DNA of 34,956 nucleotides from Fragilariopsis cylindrus CCMP1102 (GCA_900095095.1 FMBT01000140.1:1-34956), one strand, 5' to 3'; positions 8,682 to 19,345 are shown, counted from the first letter of the stretch. Notes: a model not told the origin generated them from the sequence alone. Program-made: numbers and translations.

Positions 8682-10336
8682 TTAACTTGACGAGCTACAG
8701 GAGGAGGAGGATGATAATGATGATGGAAATAATTTCGTCCTTTCTTCTCTTCGTTTTCTGAATTCATACGCATAAACAAGTGATGAAGAAAGTCGTTCTA
8801 ACGTATTTACCAAAGCAACAGCCTCTTGTCGAGACAAAATGATGGTACCATTAGAATTGTCATCATGAAATAATATACGTAATGCCGTACCGATACCAAG
8901 TGTTTGCAATGTCCCCCATAATTTACATCGATCGCATCCAACACATTGCATAATACTTGTTAAATGTTGAAATCGACGTTGTAGTTCTGATTTCCGTGCT
9001 TTTGTTGATTCATCATGATCGACACCATCAGCATCAACAAGAATGTCCGATAATAATGATGATTCATTAAATGTATTAGGACATTTTTGTGGCAATGTCA
9101 TAATTTCTGGTAATAATGATTCACTCCAATACGTTGTCAATAACAACGAATCATCTTCATCAGGATATCGACTGATTTGTTGTGTATATCATCAAGTTGT
9201 TCTGGTACTGCTGCACTTATAGCTCCTCCTGCTTTCACAACAGCTCGTAACAATAATGAGAATGCACATATAAATTTTCAACACGATCTGTATGCTTCAA
9301 AACACGATCGTATGCCATCGTATCATTCAATCCCCACATTTGACATTCACCAACTATCGTTGGACTCATTTCTAAACAATACGAATGTGCAATATGTAAA
9401 GAAATGGATGAATGTAATCCTGAAATAAATCGATTGTACAAACGTTGTTCCGATGATAGATTACAGGACATATCATCATCATCATTATCATCTTGATCAT
9501 CATGAGGTGATTCGTTACCGGTATTGGTATTATCATCTTGTTGTCATGAGTCTTTCTTCTGTTGTAGGTTGAAAACAGTTTGTTAAATGAATTGCAGACC
9601 ATACCTTTTCCGCGCTTGGTCCGGTATAGCCAGTATATCCTTCAGGATTAAGTCGAAGATCAACAACTTGTGCCGTGGTAATACTATTAGCAGTATTAGG
9701 ATTAACAACGATGGAAATCCTCTCCGGGTAAAAAAGAATCAAAACCATTATTGTCGAAAGCTTCTTCTGGTGACGATGATGAGATTGTTGCCAACCATCA
9801 ATCACATAAGATTCCACTGTTGTCACAACATTATCATCTGCTATGGCAGCACAATCAGGATCGGGTCCTGTGATTGGATTATGATCCACACCATCAAAGG
9901 ACCATACTGGAGGTTCTTCACATTCACAAACGGAACAATCTTTCATGGCACACACTGGCATGTCATGCCATAACTCACACGGTGAACATAAATCAATTTT
10001 AAAATGCGCAAAGAATGGAGTTTCAATAACTTTCTTCAACAGAGGATAGACCGTATTACGATTTACTTCCTCGATTTCCACAAAAGTACAACAGCATTCG
10101 GGTATATTCCGACCTTGATGAAATCCCATAATTTCTGCTAATGATGTCGATGTTGTTGAATTGTTTTCGTTACTGTTGTTGCCAACGGTGGTATCAAATA
10201 GTAGTACCTTTGTTGGATGATAACCAAGGAACACCGATATCGATCCTACCGTCACTGTCATAAAGAAAGCGATCGATCTATGACGAAGACCCAAAGGGTT
10301 CAATAATGCTTGTCGGTCGGATTGTTCAGTCTTCAT
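8682..10336 (-). CDS. ERO1: ERO1, ER thiol oxidase, with several frame breaks
   Basis: It reoxidises protein disulfide isomerase in the ER using FAD and O2. Starting at ATG 10336, a signal anchor lies at about residues 22-42. Family landmarks follow in order: CCCTFVEIEEVNRNTVYPLL; a shuttle region DMPVCAMKDCSVCECEEPP; VDLRLNPEGYTGYTGPSAEK with the YTGY motif; VWSAIHLTNCF; FISGLHSSISLHIA (FAD-binding helix); LLLRAVVKAG; and QCVGCDRCKLWGTLQTLGIGTALRILF with the CxxCxxC active site; then SRQEAVALVNTLERLSSS near the end. The shuttle pair is CxxxxC with an additional Cys inside. Frame changes occur near 9540, 9260 and 9170, with similarity continuing across each, so they are small indels rather than introns. 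Convergent with the sulfotransferase. The match to ERO1 is unambiguous. Confidence 0.92.
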
Positions 10337-10387
10337 CTTCTGTATTGTATAGCTACTTCAATCCTAGTTCGATGGCTCTCTCTTCTC

Positions 10388-10396
10388 TCTTATATA
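10388..10396 (-). promoter_or_regulatory. Possible TATA box of ERO1
   Basis: TATATAAG read on the minus strand lies about 55 bp before the ERO1 ATG, inside a CT/GA-rich leader. Position and sequence fit a core promoter, but this is a short motif in AT-rich DNA. Confidence 0.35.
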
Positions 10397-11799
10397 AAGC
10401 CTTTCTCTTCATTTATGATGATTTAATTTGAGATATAAATATTGCTTCACATCAAAGATGATCGATTGATCAAGAATGATCGGAATGAACGATGGTCAAT
10501 CCATAAATTCGGCGTGGAAAAAAAAAAATTAAATTCAAAATTGCTACGTGGTAATTGCATTTCAGTCGTGTCGCGACTCGAAATCATTCTAAAGGCGACC
10601 AAGTGATAATGATAAATATATAGGTACATAATATTATGCATTAAGATAGAAAGAAGACATTATTCCATCTACATGACAGTGGGAAATGATCAAAGGCTCC
10701 ACTTGTACTTGTCGGATCAACACAGATAAGGCGTCTGATTTACCAGAAAAAGTAGTGAGGTTCAATTTGGTTGGTTGGAGAATTTTCTACAGAAGAGGTG
10801 TGAATACGTAGGAAATCAAATCTCAAGACATAACAAGAGGTGCATAAGAGGAGAGAATAAGAGAGTAAAAGCTAGCCAAACAAAAGAGAATATAGTCTAT
10901 TATCGTTACCATGTATATGCACATGTACATGTACAAAACAAGATTGTGAATGGGAGATGGGAGATAAAATAAGGGGGGCCCGTACAACACAGCAGACAAA
11001 AAATACATGGCAAAAACCAAAAATACATCAAACAACCTCACTCCCAGATGGGGGGGGGGGGGGGGCAACTTCCATTAACCACTGATAATCTCCCTAAGGC
11101 CAGCCATACACTTTTGATCTTATACAGCTCTAGCTTGTACCACCACAACTATCTCGCATCATTACATGCATATGCTTGTGTTTGGTGGGAAATAGTAGTA
11201 GGGATGAAAAAATTTGATCTTCAGATGTCTTGAGAGTGTGGTTGAAAATTATGAGTTCAAACTTTGGGAGTATGCCTCTAAATTCCTTTGTTGGTGCAAA
11301 GGAGGAGAGACAGGCAATGGAAGACTACACAGCCAGAACATTCTTTTATCCTTGTTGAGTGAATAATATATAGTTGCTGTTTTCTACCTAAAACCCTGCA
11401 GAAAAAGAAAATAGCTCAGAATGCAGCCTGACATACTCTAATTTTTATAACATAGTGTACATACTGTCCATACATTTTCCTCCATACTAACTCTATTCTA
11501 CTCCAGACTTACTCAAGAAAATTACTGACATCATGTCATAAAGAGGTTATCTCTTTCCATACCAGATAAGATGGTTCTTGTTCTTCCCCTTCCTTCTCTA
11601 TAATGATATACTGCTGAAATACTATTGGAAAATACAGATCCAAGCCAAAAAATGCTGACATCAAGTTTCTTTGCGTGCAGTGTGCATGCCACATATCAAA
11701 AAATGGGTTATAATTTCCCTTCTTTATTATTACATTTCCACTGACTCACATCGTAATAATACTACTGGATGAATGAAGGCGGTGTCAGCCAGGGGTAGG
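10397..11799. other. Intergenic stretch between ERO1 and the LTR element, no gene seen
   Basis: No conserved protein is visible on either strand. Contents include a run of 16 G at 11050-11065 and a short tRNA-arginine-like segment near 10720-10770 (see findings). The small open frames here are low complexity or proline-rich reflections of the G run. Confidence 0.6.
11050..11065 (+). repeat. Homopolymer of 16 G
   Basis: An uninterrupted G run within AT-rich intergenic DNA. The exact length is uncertain, as homopolymers of this size are often miscounted. Confidence 0.9.
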
Positions 11800-11948
11800 T
11801 GCCGTGGACTGGGACTGATTCACTGTGGAGTCACGAGTACTACTCGTGACAAAGCAATACAAATACTAATAGCTCACAATTACATTCTATTGCAATACCA
11901 ACGACCTATCTATCTATCCTACTATGTAGTCTAGAAGTAGGCATGGCA
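11800..11948 (+). repeat. Left LTR, 149 bp
   Basis: Starts TGCCGTGGACTGGG and ends GTAGGCATGGCA. It contains a 19-bp palindrome and a CTATCTATCTATC stretch. It appears identical to the right LTR. Confidence 0.95.
11831..11849. promoter_or_regulatory. Perfect palindrome inside the left LTR
   Basis: TCACGAGTA, a central C, then TACTCGTGA. The same element is at 17707-17725 in the right LTR. Its symmetry and position in the promoter-bearing LTR suggest a binding site for a dimeric transcription factor, possibly bZIP-like; that is inference. Confidence 0.5.
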
Positions 11949-12840
11949 TGATTTTAAAATCCGCTATAAGCTGTTATAAGAGCAAACTAAGGTTTGAGCA
12001 TGAAAGCACATGTTTCGGAATGAAACAGCTTTCGATAGAGGTGCTTGTACTCTTGTTAACGCTAGGATGAAAATAACGACCGATTGATATTCTATTTTCT
12101 AGAAATAATGAATACTTCAACAACTGGAAGACTGCCAAGCGCAGCCGAAGACAACCTAAGGGTACAACGTCTTACGACAATAAACTAATGTACAACGAGA
12201 CTAAGGTCCACACTGAAGTACTACCATGGTTACAACACCAGAGTACGAAAAACGACACATAAGTTCAACTCTAACTTCACATAACCTGTTCGTGATTAGC
12301 TATCACGACTGACCTATGTGCAAGCGACGAGTGAACACGTGCATTTTGCAATTGGATAAGACACAAATCAATATTCAAAAATATTTACTATGACTCAAAA
12401 ATGTAACAACATGTTACGAGGCATATACAATGCAAGCTCACCGGACGAGACAGTGCGTCACCAGTCTTAAATAAAGACACAAATCGAATGTGAGTATGAA
12501 AAATACACACACGAAACATTGCATGTAACACTAAAGTTGCGAGAGGAATCAACGCCAATTCCATATTACATAGGAATATGTATGGAGGAAAAGAGCGAAT
12601 AAAGTGAAGCCAACGCATGTGCTGAAACACTTCAGTATCCACCCATCGCTAATAATCGACTCAAAGAGCGATAAAGAGAATAGTAATGGATGGCACATGC
12701 TGGTATTCAAATGAAATATTAACCGGAGAAGACATTCAACGGTACAATCATTCCCACAACAAACAGCAACGTACCACTGCAACACGATAACAGCCCAAGA
12801 TTACACTTGTGTTAAGAAAAACAACAGTTCAACTCGTACG
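11949..12840 (+). other. Untranslated leader of the LTR element
   Basis: About 890 bp between the left LTR and gag. No protein is recognised; short minus-strand open frames lack any family resemblance. It should hold the primer-binding and packaging signals, but I cannot identify them with confidence. Confidence 0.5.
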
Positions 12841-14175
12841 ATGAAAGTCAAGTTTACAGACACCACCAAGCACAACACCAAGTACAAAGGCTTACGTCCT
12901 TTTACCCATGGTAGACGCGTGTGGAAGGATGATGCAGCGACTGAAAAGATTAAGTATGAGAACGCTGTTGGAGGCGTGTTATTTGATGAAAAACTACTTG
13001 TATTAGAAGGAAATGAACTTCCTGAACTCTTTGTGATTTGGAAGATTGCTTTTATGAATCGCATCTATAACCATTCGTCACTGTCATGGGATTCTAAGAT
13101 AACAGTACTCACTCGTATCTGCCGCAACGAAGCGCTAGCAGTAGTTAATAACACACTTTCAAAGTGTCGAGACGGAGCAACTGTACACTTCGAAAAGATC
13201 AGTATTAAAGCAAGAGTCGATGCTCTTGACACTGATTCACCTGATGATTCAGATGACGACGCTGAGTTCCAAGCTTACGCAGTAAGTGAACAGTACAAGG
13301 AAGATATCATCAATGAAATACTGTATCATCTCTCTCTAAAGATATTTGGAAGTGATCATGCAGGAAAAAGTGCATATATTCAACTAAGAAGAACGATTCA
13401 TCAGTTCAAAGTTGATTTGAACTTTGGTATTAGGAAATGGGCTGAACGACTCGAAGACTTCCAAAGTTATCTCCCACACTGCCCATGGAATGCAGGCGAG
13501 AGACGAGGACAGCTACCTAAACCCTTTACAGAGTTTGAAATGCGAGAGATATTAGAACACAACCTTGTGTTCGAACAACTAATGGAACTGTACAATATGG
13601 ATTGGTCTGTACAAGACCAACCGTATAAAGAAACTATCACGAAGTTAGAAGGCTTAGAAGCAACAATCATTCGTGAAAAGTTAATGCAGAAGCGAGTAGC
13701 AGCATTAGAAGGTGGTGACAGCAGTGGCAGAGCCAACAACAAAAAGCGGAAAGCTTACAATGGAGGCGACTCAAATGACTCTTCACAGAGTAACAATGCC
13801 AACAGTGGACAATGCCCACACTGCAAAAAACGCCACAAGGGGGTATGCCGGTTCAAACCTTCAGGTACGGACGACGCATCCTCCACAACAAAAACCTCGA
13901 AGTTCAATAAACCACAGCGACAATATATCAATCAATTGATTGAAGCTGCAGTTAAGAAAACTAGAGGTGAATCACATGTAGTGGAATCTGATGAAGACGA
14001 TGAAAACAATTGGTCAAAGAACATGACACCAGGAGAACACATGTTTGTTCTCAGTGCAGCTCAACATGATCAAGGAACCGATTCACCAGATATCGACATT
14101 GATGAAGATGATTTAAGACAGTTCAAGAAAAACTACAAAACTGTTCAAAAGAAATTAAAGAAATCACGAAAGTGA
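12841..14175 (+). CDS. gag: Retrotransposon Gag polyprotein (444 aa)
   Basis: Forms the virus-like particle and binds element RNA. The first two thirds are the alpha-helical capsid-type region without obvious low complexity. A compact zinc knuckle, CPHCKKRHKGVC (about residues 325-336, spacing CX2CX3HX3C), sits in a basic and Asn/Ser-rich context. The C-terminus is charged and Lys-rich, ending VQKKLKKSRK. The stop is TGA at 14173-14175. The same frame is open immediately afterwards through 51 bases to the pol ATG at 14227, so Gag-Pol could be made by stop-codon readthrough. Confidence 0.92.
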   Translation: MKVKFTDTTKHNTKYKGLRPFTHGRRVWKDDAATEKIKYENAVGGVLFDEKLLVLEGNELPELFVIWKIAFMNRIYNHSSLSWDSKITVLTRICRNEALAVVNNTLSKCRDGATVHFEKISIKARVDALDTDSPDDSDDDAEFQAYAVSEQYKEDIINEILYHLSLKIFGSDHAGKSAYIQLRRTIHQFKVDLNFGIRKWAERLEDFQSYLPHCPWNAGERRGQLPKPFTEFEMREILEHNLVFEQLMELYNMDWSVQDQPYKETITKLEGLEATIIREKLMQKRVAALEGGDSSGRANNKKRKAYNGGDSNDSSQSNNANSGQCPHCKKRHKGVCRFKPSGTDDASSTTKTSKFNKPQRQYINQLIEAAVKKTRGESHVVESDEDDENNWSKNMTPGEHMFVLSAAQHDQGTDSPDIDIDEDDLRQFKKNYKTVQKKLKKSRK

Positions 14176-14226
14176 AGTAAACTGGACACAAACTCTGATA
14201 CAACAAAGCGATTAGGGAGGAAAGTC

Positions 14227-15765
14227 ATGAGACAATGGCGCCCTCCGGACACACTTAATAATAAGCAAAACAAGCAAGCCAATAACGGACGCAGTATTAA
14301 CAGACTATTAAAAAGTGAACGCCGGTATTCAGAGATATGTGTCCAGGTGGTGATGAGTAATGGAAGAGGTATGATGCTACGAGCACTACTCGATTCAGGC
14401 TGCTCTAAATCCATCATATTAAAGAAGTTTACAGAAAGAAAACGACGAATCGAACTGAAAGATAAAGATAAAGTAGAATATGCAACCTATGGTGGTAAAT
14501 TCCAATCTACATCAACAGCGAGCGTGGGTTTCAAGTTGATTGAGTTCGCTAACAAGCAAACAATCAATTACAAATTCCAGGTGGATGATTTACAATCAGC
14601 CAACCAGGCAAGATACGATATGATCATTGGATCAGATCTATTAAATGAATTAGGAATCAACATACGATACAGTAACAACTGTATCGAATGGGAGGAAGAT
14701 ACGATTCCAATGAAATTACTTGGAGAGTTACAGGATAAAGTCACATGTGAAATGATTTACAACATGCACACAGACAGTCCTATCCTCAAAGAGCACGAAG
14801 AGAGACAAGCAGCTATATTAGATGCTAACTACTCGAAAGTGGATATTGACAACATGGTAAATGAACTCGATATCAAGGAAGAAAGCAAAGTGAAACTCAA
14901 ACAGACGCTCAAGAAATTCCCTACTCTGTTTGGGGGTGGTCTTGGACGTCTTGATATTCCTCCAGTATCAATTGAGTTAAAGAAGGACGCGAAGCCATTT
15001 CAAGGAAGATATTATAATATTCCAAAGGCATTCGAAGAATCTACAAGAAAAGAAGTCAATAGGATGTGTGAGATAGATGTCTTACGCAAACTAACTTATG
15101 ACGATGACTCTCCATGGGCAGCACCATCCTTTGCTCAAATAAAGAAGACTGGGGATGTAAGGATACTAACGGACTTCCGCAAGATGAATCTTGCTATTGA
15201 AAGGAAGCCTTTTCCATTGCCTAGGATTGGAGAGTCTATTCAAAAGATTGAAAAGTTCAAATCAGCAACGGCGTTGGATCTATCTCAAGGATATTATTCA
15301 ATACCAGTTGACGAAAAGACACAAAAGATATGTACAACAGTACTGCCTTGGGGCAAGTATGCATATAAGAGGCTAGCTATGGGAATAGCATGTGCCCCAG
15401 ATATATTCCAATCAATCATGATGGAAATACTTGGTGACTTAGATTACGTATTAGTATATATTGATGATATATTAATAATTCAACGAGAGCATGAGACTGA
15501 AGAAGACCATCTTAGAAAAGTGGAAACAGTACTACATCGATTGCAGAAGAAAGGATTTAGAGCAAACTTGCGCAAATCCTTCTTCATGCAAAAGCAAGTT
15601 GAATATTTAGGTTGGCTGTTAACAACCAATGGTTTAGAACCACAGCCAAAGAAGATCGAAGCGATGAAGAGAATCCAACCTCCAAAGAATACAAAACAAC
15701 TAAAGATGTTTCTAGGTATGGTTAACTTCTATCGAGATCTATGGCCGAAAAATCACATATCTTAG
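14227..15765 (+). CDS. pol: Retrotransposon Pol, protease and reverse transcriptase part
   Basis: Processes Gag-Pol and copies element RNA to DNA. The protease active site is LLDSGCS at about residues 54-60, with MIIGSDLL at about 132-139 as the second conserved motif. RT motifs in order are SPWAAPSFAQIKKTGDVRILTDFRKMN (about 295-321), ALDLSQGYYSIPV (349-361), LPWGKYAYKRLAMGIACAP (373-391), YIDDILI with the catalytic YxDD at 411-414, and YLGWLL (460-465). It ends with the connection to RNase H (MFLGMVNFYRDLWPK), where a frame break near 15745 brings an early stop. It lies in the same frame as gag, separated by one TGA. ATG 14227 is the first Met after that stop, but synthesis as a Gag-Pol fusion is equally possible. 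Confidence 0.93.
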   Translation: MRQWRPPDTLNNKQNKQANNGRSINRLLKSERRYSEICVQVVMSNGRGMMLRALLDSGCSKSIILKKFTERKRRIELKDKDKVEYATYGGKFQSTSTASVGFKLIEFANKQTINYKFQVDDLQSANQARYDMIIGSDLLNELGINIRYSNNCIEWEEDTIPMKLLGELQDKVTCEMIYNMHTDSPILKEHEERQAAILDANYSKVDIDNMVNELDIKEESKVKLKQTLKKFPTLFGGGLGRLDIPPVSIELKKDAKPFQGRYYNIPKAFEESTRKEVNRMCEIDVLRKLTYDDDSPWAAPSFAQIKKTGDVRILTDFRKMNLAIERKPFPLPRIGESIQKIEKFKSATALDLSQGYYSIPVDEKTQKICTTVLPWGKYAYKRLAMGIACAPDIFQSIMMEILGDLDYVLVYIDDILIIQREHETEEDHLRKVETVLHRLQKKGFRANLRKSFFMQKQVEYLGWLLTTNGLEPQPKKIEAMKRIQPPKNTKQLKMFLGMVNFYRDLWPKNHIS

Positions 15766-17589
15766 CTCCATTAAATAAGCTTCGTCAAAACAGGCAAGCT
15801 GAATTGGAAGTGGGGACCTGATCAACAAAAAGCATTTGATAAAGCAAAGGAAATGTTAGCTAAGAAGCAAGACTATCCTACCCAGACTTTTCAAAGCCCT
15901 TTGATTTATATACTGATGCTAGCGATCTACAATTAGGAGCTACACTGGTACAAGAAGGAAAACCTTAGGATTCTACACACGAAAGCTCAATTCAGCGCAG
16001 ATGAACTACACTGTAGGAGAAAAAGAGTTACTAGGGATAGTGGAAGGCTTAAAGGCATTCGATGGCGTAGTCCGTGGAATGAAGTAACAGTACACACTGA
16101 TCATCTTAATTATTATATCAAAACATGCCATCTCAAAGGATGGTCGATGGAGACTGATGCTGGAAGAATTCAATCCAACAATCAAACATGTAGCTGGTAA
16201 AGATAATGATGCAGCAGATGCACTGTCACGATTAGAAATGAAAGAAAAACCCTATGATGTAATCACATGGGAGAAACAAAACAAACCATTAAAGTATGAA
16301 AATGATAAGCAAATAAAAGTTATGTGCAATGTCATGTCACACTTAGAATTCGATCCAATGTGGATGATGAATATATGTATCCATTAGCAGTAGAACGCGA
16401 GTTCGCTGATAAACAATATCCATTGGATGTATCATTATTTAAAACAAATCAAGATGCTGATACCAAGTTACAAACTAAAGTACAAGCAAATCAAAAGTTA
16501 ATAATGATAGATTCACAACAAAAGAAGTTGAAGGAGTGGAATTAATACATGATAATGGTAAGATATTAGTACCACAACAATTATGGGAAGTGTCTTAGAT
16601 TGGTATCACTTATTACTTGTACATCCTGGAGAAAAGAGGATGGAATCTACAATTAGATTGGTATACACATGGCCAGGTATGCGAACGCAAGTCAAAGAAC
16701 GCTGTAAAACCTGTCATGAATGCCAAATGAGTAAAAAGGGTGGTATTAAGAAATATGGACTTCTCCAAGAAAAACAGGAGAAGTAAAAATGGAGTAGAGT
16801 AAACGTTGATTTATGGGGACCAAAAGTGTGGACAATGGAGAATATACTTATCAAGTCCATGTTATGACAATGGTTGACCCTGTAACCGGATGGTTTGAAT
16901 TAGCGCCATTTATGGTAATCCAACAGCTTTAGAGCACAACAACTACTTGACAAACATGGTTGGCAAGATATCCAAGACCAAGAGAAATTGGATTCGATAA
17001 TGGAGGCGAATTCAAGGCTGAATTCAAGATTTATGTAACAATATGGGACTAAAACAGAAACCAAGTGCTGCATGGAATCCACAGTCGAACGCCATCCTAG
17101 AAGAATACATCAAGTATTGGCTGATTGCATACGTTCATTCAATTTGGAGAGAAGGAATTCAATGAATAGGATGATGATCCATTTGAAGAATATCTAACTG
17201 CAGCAGCATTCTCAATTAGATCTGCATTTCATCAACACATGGTCACTCGCCTGCACAGATGGTGTTTGGTAGAGATATGTTCATGCCTGTGAGTGCAGAC
17301 ATTGATTGGGAAGTAATAAAACAACGAAACAAAAAGATTCGTAAGAGCAACTCAGAGAAAACTCCTAAAAGAATCGACATAAATATAAGAAGGTGATCTC
17401 ATTACATTAGAGAAAACCGGAATCATTCGTACACTAACGTTACCACGACAAGGTCCTTATAAGGTTATAAAGCACCATAAAATGGGTCTGTAACTATTGA
17501 AAAAGACCATTTGTAACTGATAGGGTAAAATACGAAGAGTACGTCCGTACTATACGAGACAAAACAATAATAATACTACAGGTGACTAA
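15766..17589 (+). pseudogene. pol: Pol continuation: RNase H and integrase, many frame breaks
   Basis: RNase H is readable across frames: YTDASDLQLGATLVQ (about 15910), EKELLGIVEGLKAF (about 16020), TDH (about 16095) and HVAGKDNDAADALSRL (about 16190). Integrase follows with its HHCC zinc domain (YHLLLVHPGEKRM to CKTCHECQMSKK, 16600-16740). The core has Asp in VDLWGP (about 16808), Asp in FDNGGEFK (about 16995) and Glu in AILE (about 17098). A GPY/F-type end, RQGPYKVIKHH, lies near 17440. The last frame ends RRVRPYYTRQNNNNTTGD at a TAA at 17587-17589. Frame changes occur roughly every 100-250 bp. The catalytic residues survive, so either the decay is recent or the sequence contains errors. 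Confidence 0.88.
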
Positions 17590-17675
17590 CATCCAACGAC
17601 TGTAACAACAGTAGTTGAGTTGACTAACATTGTACAAATAACTATAGTTAATAGAACAGCACCCATGGAGGCGTA

Positions 17676-17824
17676 TGCCGTGGACTGGGACTGATTCACT
17701 GTGGAGTCACGAGTACTACTCGTGACAAAGCAATACAAATACTAATAGCTCACAATTACATTCTATTGCAATACCAACGACCTATCTATCTATCCTACTA
17801 TGTAGTCTAGAAGTAGGCATGGCA
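17676..17824 (+). repeat. Right LTR, 149 bp
   Basis: Appears identical to 11800-11948 and is followed by GTAGG, the target duplication. It carries the same palindrome at 17707-17725. Confidence 0.95.
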
Positions 17825-18211
17825 GTAGGTACTTTCTACAGCAGGAATTCTAACATTGTGTTCTAGCATGCAATGTTTTGCCACCGTGGAAAATGCTCTG
17901 AAACTCAAGCCACAGTGTATCACTATTTTTGTGTAGTACCCAGTTTTTACTCTTGTAGCCTTGAGTATGCACTGCTGCTGATCAATTCAAAACCATCCTT
18001 GGTAAAAATCGCAGTCAATAAACAATGTCTAGTAAAATTGGTGTGCACCAAGAAACGCTGGCAGCATTGCACTGTTTGTGTCTGGTCCATTGCAGGTTCA
18101 ATGTGATCTCATTTTGCTCTGATTTCCTTTTTTTCATTCCAGTTTGGTCTGCCAAAGCAACCCACACTCAATAAACAAGCTGTAGTATTAGAGTTTGAGA
18201 GGGGTTGGTGT

Positions 18212-18236
18212 AGTGTGTGTGTGTGTGTGTGTGTGT
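18212..18236 (+). repeat. GT dinucleotide microsatellite
   Basis: About 11 GT units in a row, followed within 60 bp by a GCAT tetranucleotide run at about 18289-18311. Confidence 0.85.
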
Positions 18237-18479
18237 ATTTGTACATATTTCTTCTTGTAGCTTATTTGTCTATTGCTCTTCCTATTCCATGCATGCATGC
18301 ATGCATGCATCTACAAAGGATTACATGCTATGACTTGGCATTTGGAGCATTTCAGAAAATATCCTCCTTTTTTTTATTGTATTGTGTGCACAGAAGTAGA
18401 ATACAGATAGAGCTCTTTGTGACAGGCTTCTTCTACCCCACTGGGTGATCCAATATACAGAACAAAACCAACCCAAAGA

Positions 18480-19345
18480 ATTTTTTGTCTCTTTTTGTCC
18501 TGGTTTTACCCTAGAAAAAAATTGTTTTTTGATGGCATCATGTACAACTCTTCCTCTCAAAATATCTGTTTTCATTTTCCGCAATGTGGGATACATCTTA
18601 TCCAGCGCAAATTATGATCGTTCAAAGAATGAAAAATCTGCAAAATAGATAAGGGTTTTTTTTGTCTCTTTTTGTTCTGGTTTTTCCTTTAGTAATTTCT
18701 TTTCATTTTTCTCTTTCTTCATAATAATATTTCAATTTATTTACCCTAGACAAAACTGTTTTCTGATTGCATCATGTGTGTAACTCCATCTCTCAAAATA
18801 TCTGTATTTATTTTCCGCAATGTGGGATACAACATCTTATCCTGCGCAAATTATGATCCTTCAAAGAATGAAAAATCTGCAAAATAGATAAGGGTTTTTT
18901 TGTCTCTTTTTGTTCTGGTATTTCTTTTAGTAATTTCTTTTCATTTTTCTCTTTCTTCATAATAATATTTCAATTTATTTACCCTAGACAAAACTGTTTT
19001 CTGATTGCATCATGTGTGTAATTCCATCTCTCAAAATATCTGTATTTATTTTCCGCAATGTGGGATATAACATCTTATCCTGCGCAAATTATGATCCTTC
19101 AAAGAATGAAAAATCTGCAAAATAGATAAGGGTTTTTTTTGTCTCTTTTTGTTCTGGTTTTCTTTTAGTAATTTCCTTGCATTTTTCTCTTTCTTCCTAA
19201 TAATATTTCAGTTTATTTACCTTAGACAAAACTGTTTTCTGATGGCATCATGTGTGTAACTCCATCTCTCAAAATATCTGTATTCATTTTCCGCAATGTG
19301 GGATACAACATCTAATCCTGCGCAAATTATGATAGTTCAAAAAAA
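18480..19345 (+). repeat. Tandem repeat of about 238 bp, nearly four copies
   Basis: The anchor GTCTCTTTTTGT recurs at 18487, 18664, 18902 and 19141, giving spacings of 177, 238 and 239. The first copy lacks about 60 bp present in the others. Each unit also contains CTCAAAATATCTGT, CCGCAATGTGGGATAC and GCGCAAATTATGAT. Copies differ by scattered substitutions, so the array is older than the giant-gene repeat array. Confidence 0.9.

Larger units (their letters stand above)
11800..17824 (+). mobile_element. Ty3/gypsy-type LTR retrotransposon (6,025 bp)
   Basis: Two LTRs of 149 bp (11800-11948 and 17676-17824) appear identical base for base. They start TGCC and end GGCA, and are flanked by GTAGG at 11795-11799 and 17825-17829, a five-base target duplication. 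Gene order is gag, protease, reverse transcriptase, RNase H, integrase with a GPY/F-type end, which is the Ty3/gypsy order. The LTRs are very short for this group. gag, protease and RT are open; RNase H and integrase are broken by many small frame changes. I see no standard TGG-type primer-binding site directly after the left LTR and only a weak purine stretch (GGAGG) before the right LTR. Confidence 0.95.

Noticed and set aside
5087..10336. Explaining the frame breaks in the oxygenase, sulfotransferase and ERO1 genes as introns
   Set aside because: Protein similarity or composition continues across each break within a few bases, leaving no room for an intron.
10823..11068. Proline-rich minus-strand open frame
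   Set aside because: Its Pro run is simply the reverse of the 16-G homopolymer; nothing else supports it.
11949..11975. Primer-binding site after the left LTR
   Set aside because: No clear TGG-led tRNA complement starts at or just after 11949. A TGG overlaps the LTR end, which is not enough to name a primer tRNA.
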